64,000 nucleotides of DNA, taken from Halomonas sp. HL-48. Lineage in GTDB: Bacteria > Pseudomonadota > Gammaproteobacteria > Pseudomonadales > Halomonadaceae. Position numbers and translations under genes: made by a program. Shown in pieces: positions 60,105 through 64,000 of this stretch (within the stretch, counting starts at the first letter, position 1; each line of letters begins with the position of its first letter). The notes under the pieces were generated by a model that was not told where the DNA came from, did no database searches, and was given only the letters and a program-made list of their open reading frames with translations. The stretch spans positions 18,569 through 82,568 of the forward strand of contig NZ_LJZS01000017.1 of assembly GCF_001314875.1 (NCBI RefSeq). Direction: 5' to 3'.

Positions 60105-62567
60105 TCAATGCAAGGTGCGTTGATCGCCGGGCAGGGTATCGATGTGCAGCGGTGCAAAATGACGCGGCTTGTTGCCCGGAAAATCCAGGCTGGCCCAGGG
60201 ACCGGCAAGCACTGGCGCCGCGCATAGCCAGGCCACCAGCGCCTGACGAAAGCTGGCCAGAAAGGTCTCCCGTTCCGGCGTTTCGCCCATGAAAAACGAG
60301 AACCCGGCGTACATGCCCGCCGCATAATCCTGCCAGCCCGCGTAGTGCTCGGCGGCCAGCTGGTAGGCACGCGCCAGCACATCGGCAAAGGCTTCGGCGG
60401 ACAGCCAGCCGAGCTGCCGCCCGGCAATGGCGAGATCGACCAGCTGGGCGATGTCCCAGGCGGCCATGTCCACCTCGTTGCAGCCGTCTTCGTTGTCGCG
60501 CACCCGGCGCAGCCGCAGCAGGTGATGGCGCTCCTCCTCCACACAGTCACCGGATTCGAGAATGGCAATCTCGGCGTCCAGGCGCTGGGGATTGAGCGTA
60601 TAGGGTTCGTAATTGATCTGGTATTCCTGGCGGTCGCCCGCCTCCAGCATCGAGGTCAGGAAGGCCTGCATATCCTCGGCGCTAGCCAGATGGTAATGGC
60701 TTTCCACCCACTCGCGGATCTCGGCGCACTCACGCGGGCTTTCCGGCTGCGGCTCGCTCCACACGGCGCTGTTCAACGGGCCGACCAGCGACATCGCCGT
60801 GAACTGGCTGAGCGTCGGTCGCTCGCTGGGTTCGCTCCAGGCCTCGGCGCGCCAGTCCAGCCAGTGTAACAGACTGCCCGGATCTTCCAGGTGCCAGGCA
60901 ATTTCATTGCACAGCGAGGCGTGCTCGCTCTCCGGCAGGCAGTCCTCCCACGCCAGCCAAGCTTCCAGCAGACGTTTGGCGTTGGGATAAAAGCGACATA
61001 GACAATTGCGCAATGACCGCGCGTATTCCAGCAGCGGCTCGGCGTCCAGCACATCGCTGCTCAGTGCCATGTGCAGGTAGAAGGCAAACTTCTCAGCCAT
61101 GTGGATCGTGGCAGCGTGGCGGCTGACACCCTTCAACGCCTGACGCTGAACATTGATCGGGAAATCCGGTTGGCCGAACAGCGTCGCCGAGGGCGGCATC
61201 ACCCCGTGGGCCGCATCGGCAGCGAGCTGGTTCAAGTGATGCGCCTGCGCGGGCAACCAGTAGCGGGCCATGGCCGCCGCCCCTTCATCGGCGTGCATAC
61301 CCAAGGATGCGTGCAGGTACTCGGCGGCCTCGGCGCGCAGAGTCTCGCTCACCGGCGCAGCCGGGTTGGCCAGGCGCAGCATGGCGTCCGGCTCGCGCAC
61401 GCCAGCAAGCGCCAGCAGCCAGTGGTAAGGCGTATTGCGCCATTGGCCGAGCAGCGCCCGCGAGGCCGCCTGGGTAGCGTTATCTAGCAGGTTGTCCACC
61501 GCCGCCTGCCAGGGGCTGAACGGGCTGCCGAGCAGCAGCGTCTCGCGTGCGGGCGGTGTCATCTCGCGACGGTCAATGCCATCGAACAGGCTTTGTCCGC
61601 GCCGGTAGGCGGCAATCACCGCCCGCCAGTCGTGGTAGCGGCGCTGCATAAGCTCGGCGGCATGGGCGGCGAAGGCATCCGCCTCGGCCTGGCTCAGCCA
61701 GCCGCTGCACGCCCCCGCCCAGGCCAGCTCGACCAGGCGCAACCAATCCCAGGCGGCCCACTCAAGCGGTTCGCCCTGGTTCACGAAGCGGCACAATACG
61801 CTTGCGTGGCGCGACTCGGCACGGGCATTGCGCTGCCATTCCTGGCGCTGGGCGGTGTCCATGCTCAACAGGTCGCGCGCTTCAATGTCCCAGCGCTGGC
61901 GTTCGCCCTGGGCGCCCAGCCACAGCAGGCCGGTGAGCAGCTCGTCGCGGTCGTCAATTTCCCAGGCTGTATGCAGCCAGCTGGCGGCGTCGGGCCAGTC
62001 CTGCGTCCTCGCCGGGTAGTGGAGCACCGGGCGAAACAGCGCGCACAGGCGCCAGGGCTGCGCCGCGGGCTCACCCGGCCACAGGTTGACATCGCCGTGG
62101 TGGCGCAGCGCGGTCTCGAATACCTCCCAGGTAATGCATACACCTTCGGCTTCCGAGTCCGCCAGCGCCTGGCAGGCATCGATAAAGCGGTCATCGGCGC
62201 CGGTGGCCCAGCCGCGCACGCCCAATGAGCGGCGCACATCGCCCAGCCAGCCGCGCAGGTCACGGTACTCCTGGGTAATGCGCCGCATGACACAGCAGGC
62301 CCAATCACTTGCCTGGTCAGCGCTTATCCAGCCGGCCGCCCCCGCCAATGCCGCCCACTCGAGCGCCGCCAGCAACCGATCCGCCTCGCCCGCCGGGGCA
62401 TGCAGCGCAACAAACCATTGCTCGGCCAGCTCACCCCGATGGGTAATGCCCTGCCCCAGCAACCGCTGCTCCGCCGCTCCCGCATCCACCGATAATGGAT
62501 GCGGCGTAAAATGCCAATCGCACAGCACCAACTGCTGTGCCCACCAAGCATGTAACGCGTCACCCAA
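60105..62567 (-). CDS. Large protein with three DUF1266-like repeats
   Basis: About 820 residues, no signal or membrane segment, rich in Trp and Ala. Three related segments were found by eye near residues 68-118, 270-326 and 700-760. They share the pattern AxWxxxxLVxLAxAGxxxGWLS, then xAxxxAxxLxxxYxxW. Examples are LAGAAGWISADQASDWA, LAWAGACSGWLSQAEADAFA and LAIAGRQLGWLSAEAFADVL. This is the DUF1266 type, of unknown function. I set the start at TTG 62567 because GAGGTG sits 5 nt upstream; a GTG at 62696 would add 43 residues that look non-conserved. The family call is moderate. Confidence 0.7.
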   Translation of the reverse strand: MGDALHAWWAQQLVLCDWHFTPHPLSVDAGAAEQRLLGQGITHRGELAEQWFVALHAPAGEADRLLAALEWAALAGAAGWISADQASDWACCVMRRITQEYRDLRGWLGDVRRSLGVRGWATGADDRFIDACQALADSEAEGVCITWEVFETALRHHGDVNLWPGEPAAQPWRLCALFRPVLHYPARTQDWPDAASWLHTAWEIDDRDELLTGLLWLGAQGERQRWDIEARDLLSMDTAQRQEWQRNARAESRHASVLCRFVNQGEPLEWAAWDWLRLVELAWAGACSGWLSQAEADAFAAHAAELMQRRYHDWRAVIAAYRRGQSLFDGIDRREMTPPARETLLLGSPFSPWQAAVDNLLDNATQAASRALLGQWRNTPYHWLLALAGVREPDAMLRLANPAAPVSETLRAEAAEYLHASLGMHADEGAAAMARYWLPAQAHHLNQLAADAAHGVMPPSATLFGQPDFPINVQRQALKGVSRHAATIHMAEKFAFYLHMALSSDVLDAEPLLEYARSLRNCLCRFYPNAKRLLEAWLAWEDCLPESEHASLCNEIAWHLEDPGSLLHWLDWRAEAWSEPSERPTLSQFTAMSLVGPLNSAVWSEPQPESPRECAEIREWVESHYHLASAEDMQAFLTSMLEAGDRQEYQINYEPYTLNPQRLDAEIAILESGDCVEEERHHLLRLRRVRDNEDGCNEVDMAAWDIAQLVDLAIAGRQLGWLSAEAFADVLARAYQLAAEHYAGWQDYAAGMYAGFSFFMGETPERETFLASFRQALVAWLCAAPVLAGPWASLDFPGNKPRHFAPLHIDTLPGDQRTLH

Positions 62568-62718
62568 GAGACCACCTCGACAAGAAAACACCCGCCGACC
62601 ACCGGCCAGCGTAAAGCCGCTTAGTGTAACGGAAACCGCCCCAAAGGCCGATAGCACGCAGCTTTGATAAACGATCAATTTATCGGAAGGGGCCACACAG
62701 GCAGGCTAGAGAGGGTTC

Positions 62719-62793
62719 TCGTAGGAACGCAATTCATTGCGCGATCAGCATGATTGAGCCACCGAAGGCGATCGCCCGACAAGTCGGGCTCCT
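62719..62793. repeat. REP-like extragenic palindrome interrupted by the IS
   Basis: Two short hairpins, CGCAAT-TC-ATTGCG (62728-62741) and GCCCGAC-AA-GTCGGGC (62774-62789), about 30 nt apart. They are bounded on the left by GTAGGA (62721-62726) and on the right by TCCT, after which the IS begins. The matching ...ACA is found at 63998-64000. Together they restore GTAGGA ... TCCTACA. Form and location fit REP/BIME-type repeats of pseudomonads and halomonads. The rest of 62568-62718 shows no feature. Confidence 0.7.
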
Positions 62794-62984
62794 TGTGTCT
62801 CTCAAGAGGGAGTGATTAGCTACCATTCTCTCTGGCCAGAAGGGTAACCCGCCGAGCTCCTGATGGGGGCATTGACCCTGCGTTGTAGATGGGCCCCTTC
62901 TGGTTTCTTATCTCGTAAATTTGGACGGTATCCAAAGCCCTTCGCACGACGAAAGAGGCTGTACGAACAAGGCGAGACAACGAG
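62794..62984 (+). ncRNA. Predicted bridge RNA (seekRNA) of the IS110-family element
   Basis: Noncoding left end directly before the transposase. A perfect 9-bp stem CCAGAAGGG (62836-62844) / CCCTTCTGG (62895-62903) encloses two segments. GCCGAGCTCCT (62851-62861) is like the left flank GTCGGGCTCCT (9 of 11). TGTAG (62884-62888) is the exact reverse complement of right flank CTACA. A second domain carries GACGGTATC (62924-62932), identical to the right end at 63988-63996, and ACAAG (62967-62971), the complement of left end CTTGT. Between those two lies hairpin AGCCCTTCG / CGAAAGAGGCT. Order and placement match the target- and donor-binding loops of the IS621 bridge RNA. RNA ends are not determined. 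Confidence 0.8.
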
Positions 62985-63962
62985 ATGGCATATATCGGCA
63001 TTGATGTTAGCAAACAGAAACTTGATTGCCTGTGGGTGCGCGATCTGAGTAAGGGCAAGGTGAAAACGAAAGTATTCCCCAACCGCCATCAGGACTACCC
63101 AGGTTTACTCGATTGGTTGGTCAAGCAAACCGGCGAAGACGTCGAAAACCTGCATGTCTTCCTGGAAGCCACCAGCATCTATCATGAACCCTTAGCGTAC
63201 TGGCTGCATGACGTAGGTGTCACCGTGTACGTATTGAACCCTGCCCAAGTACGCCACCACGCCAAGGGGATGGGCGTCCGAAGCAAGACAGATCGTAAAG
63301 ACAGCATGATGCTCGCCCGCTATGGGATCGAACGGAACCCTCAACCGTGGCAACCAGAGCCATCGGAGGTGAGAGAGCTCAAGCGCCTTATCAACCGGTT
63401 AGAGGCCGTAGAAGACGACCTGCAGCGCGAGCGTAACCGCCTGGAGAAGGCTGAATTCAACACCGACACCAAAGCGAGCGAATCCATTAGCTACATGCTG
63501 GTCGCCCTTGAGCGAGAAGTACAGCGGCTGCAGCAGGCGATCGCTGACCATTTCGAGGCGCATCCGCCGCTTAAACAGGATCGCAAGCTACTCGAGAGTA
63601 TTCCCGGCATCGGAAACGTCCTGTCAGCCCGCTTGGTCGCCACGCTACGCAGTCGAGATTTTCGAAGTGCTCGACAGGCAGCCGCCTTCCTAGGCCTAGT
63701 GCCTATATTGAAAGAATCAGGCTCGTCGGTGAAGTTACGGTCCCACCTTTCCAAGGCAGGGGCGCCCAGTATCCGCCGGAAACTTTATATGGCCGCCGTC
63801 GTATCGACCCGCTGCAATCCTGATATCAGCGAGCAATTTGCGCGCCTCAAAGCCCGCGGCAAACCAACGTTGTCGGCACTGGGAGCGGCGATGCGCAAAT
63901 TGGTACATATTGCGTTTGGCGTGTTGAAGTCACAAAGCGAATATCGGCCGCAAGGGGTATAA
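62985..63962 (+). CDS. IS110-family transposase (bridge-RNA-guided recombinase)
   Basis: 325 residues. The N-terminal RuvC-like DEDD domain has Asp in YIGIDVSKQKLD (about residue 7), Glu in FLEATSIYHEP (about 61) and the aspartates in RSKTDRKDSMMLARYG (about 102-106). A coiled-coil linker (VEDDLQRERNRLEKAE) leads to the C-terminal Tnp domain with LLESIPGIGNVLSARLVA, AAFLGLVP and KAGAPSIRRKLYMAAV, where the catalytic Ser lies. The overall pattern is close to IS621. The protein acts with the element's noncoding RNA to join the circular donor to a target. Intact; ATG 62985. Confidence 0.95.
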   Translation: MAYIGIDVSKQKLDCLWVRDLSKGKVKTKVFPNRHQDYPGLLDWLVKQTGEDVENLHVFLEATSIYHEPLAYWLHDVGVTVYVLNPAQVRHHAKGMGVRSKTDRKDSMMLARYGIERNPQPWQPEPSEVRELKRLINRLEAVEDDLQRERNRLEKAEFNTDTKASESISYMLVALEREVQRLQQAIADHFEAHPPLKQDRKLLESIPGIGNVLSARLVATLRSRDFRSARQAAAFLGLVPILKESGSSVKLRSHLSKAGAPSIRRKLYMAAVVSTRCNPDISEQFARLKARGKPTLSALGAAMRKLVHIAFGVLKSQSEYRPQGV

Positions 63963-64000
63963 ATCACCCTTGCGGCTGGTATCGAGAGACGGTATCTACA

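Larger units (their letters stand above)
62794..63997 (+). mobile_element. IS110-family insertion sequence, IS621-like (IS110 group)
   Basis: About 1204 bp, intact. It holds one transposase gene, a 191-nt left noncoding end and a 35-nt right noncoding end. The boundaries are inferred from CT dinucleotides at 62792-62793 and 63996-63997 and from the REP-like target, which becomes whole (TCCT + ACA) when the element is removed. There are no terminal repeats, but a 7-bp subterminal inverted pair, GTCTCTC at 62797 and GAGAGAC at 63984. No flanking duplication beyond the CT, as expected for this family. Confidence 0.82.

Noticed and set aside
62816..63089. Two overlapping minus-strand frames of about 89 residues across the IS left end
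   Set aside because: They run antisense to the predicted bridge RNA and the transposase start; no coding signal.

Overview
The window is a stretch of chromosome from a GC-rich gammaproteobacterium, most likely Halomonas or another Halomonadaceae. The evidence is the many acidic proteins (acid-rich LolA, FtsK linker and RoxA tail), the Pseudomonas/Halomonas-type gene order, a 180-kDa NAD-glutamate dehydrogenase, a monomeric isocitrate dehydrogenase and an rmf gene next to pyrD. No rRNA, tRNA, CRISPR array or prophage was seen. Almost all genes are housekeeping. The one mobile element is an IS110-family insertion sequence at the right edge.

Layout. 1-8.5 kb, minus strand: the 5' two-thirds of a lon-type protease gene cut by the window edge, a DUF945 gene, and the tightly packed operon nrdR-ribD-ribBX-ribH-nusB-thiL-pgpA (several 4-8 nt overlaps). 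8.6-15.7 kb: a GH13 subfamily-18 type phosphorylase, a DsbG-like periplasmic thiol protein, a YeeE/YedE sulfur-transport pair, an RbgA/YlqF GTPase, alaA and htpX. 15.8-22.2 kb: a higBA toxin-antitoxin pair downstream of pdxB, a small WGR-domain gene, a glutaredoxin-like gene, rlmKL, rmf with a long hairpin-rich leader, and pyrD. 22.3-30 kb: gdhB, trmA, murI and a hemerythrin-like gene lacking most iron ligands. 30-49 kb: a block that resembles the Pseudomonas order, rarA / lolA-ftsK / aat-bpt-infA / clpA-clpS / idh / rluE-nudJ-mnmA-hflD-purB-roxA-GNAT. It holds a near-complete N-degron pathway (Aat, Bpt, ClpS, ClpA). 49-52.7 kb: isocitrate lyase, a glycine-zipper lipoprotein, a small membrane protein and a SlyD-like isomerase. 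52.7-58.1 kb: nikR divergent from a five-gene nickel ABC importer, with an exact GTATGA-N16-TCATAC NikR operator between them. 58-62.6 kb: an MFS exporter, an NlpC/P60 lipoprotein and a large protein with three DUF1266-like repeats.

62.7-64 kb: a REP-like palindrome interrupted by an IS110-family (IS621-like) element. Its 190-nt left noncoding end can be read as a bridge RNA. A 9-bp stem encloses one segment resembling the left flank and one complementary to the right flank. A second domain carries a 9-nt exact copy of the element's right end and a 5-nt complement of its left end. Rejoining the flanks at a CT core restores a GTAGGA/TCCTAC inverted pair of the REP-like unit. This is the most interesting signal in the window, and it can be tested directly.
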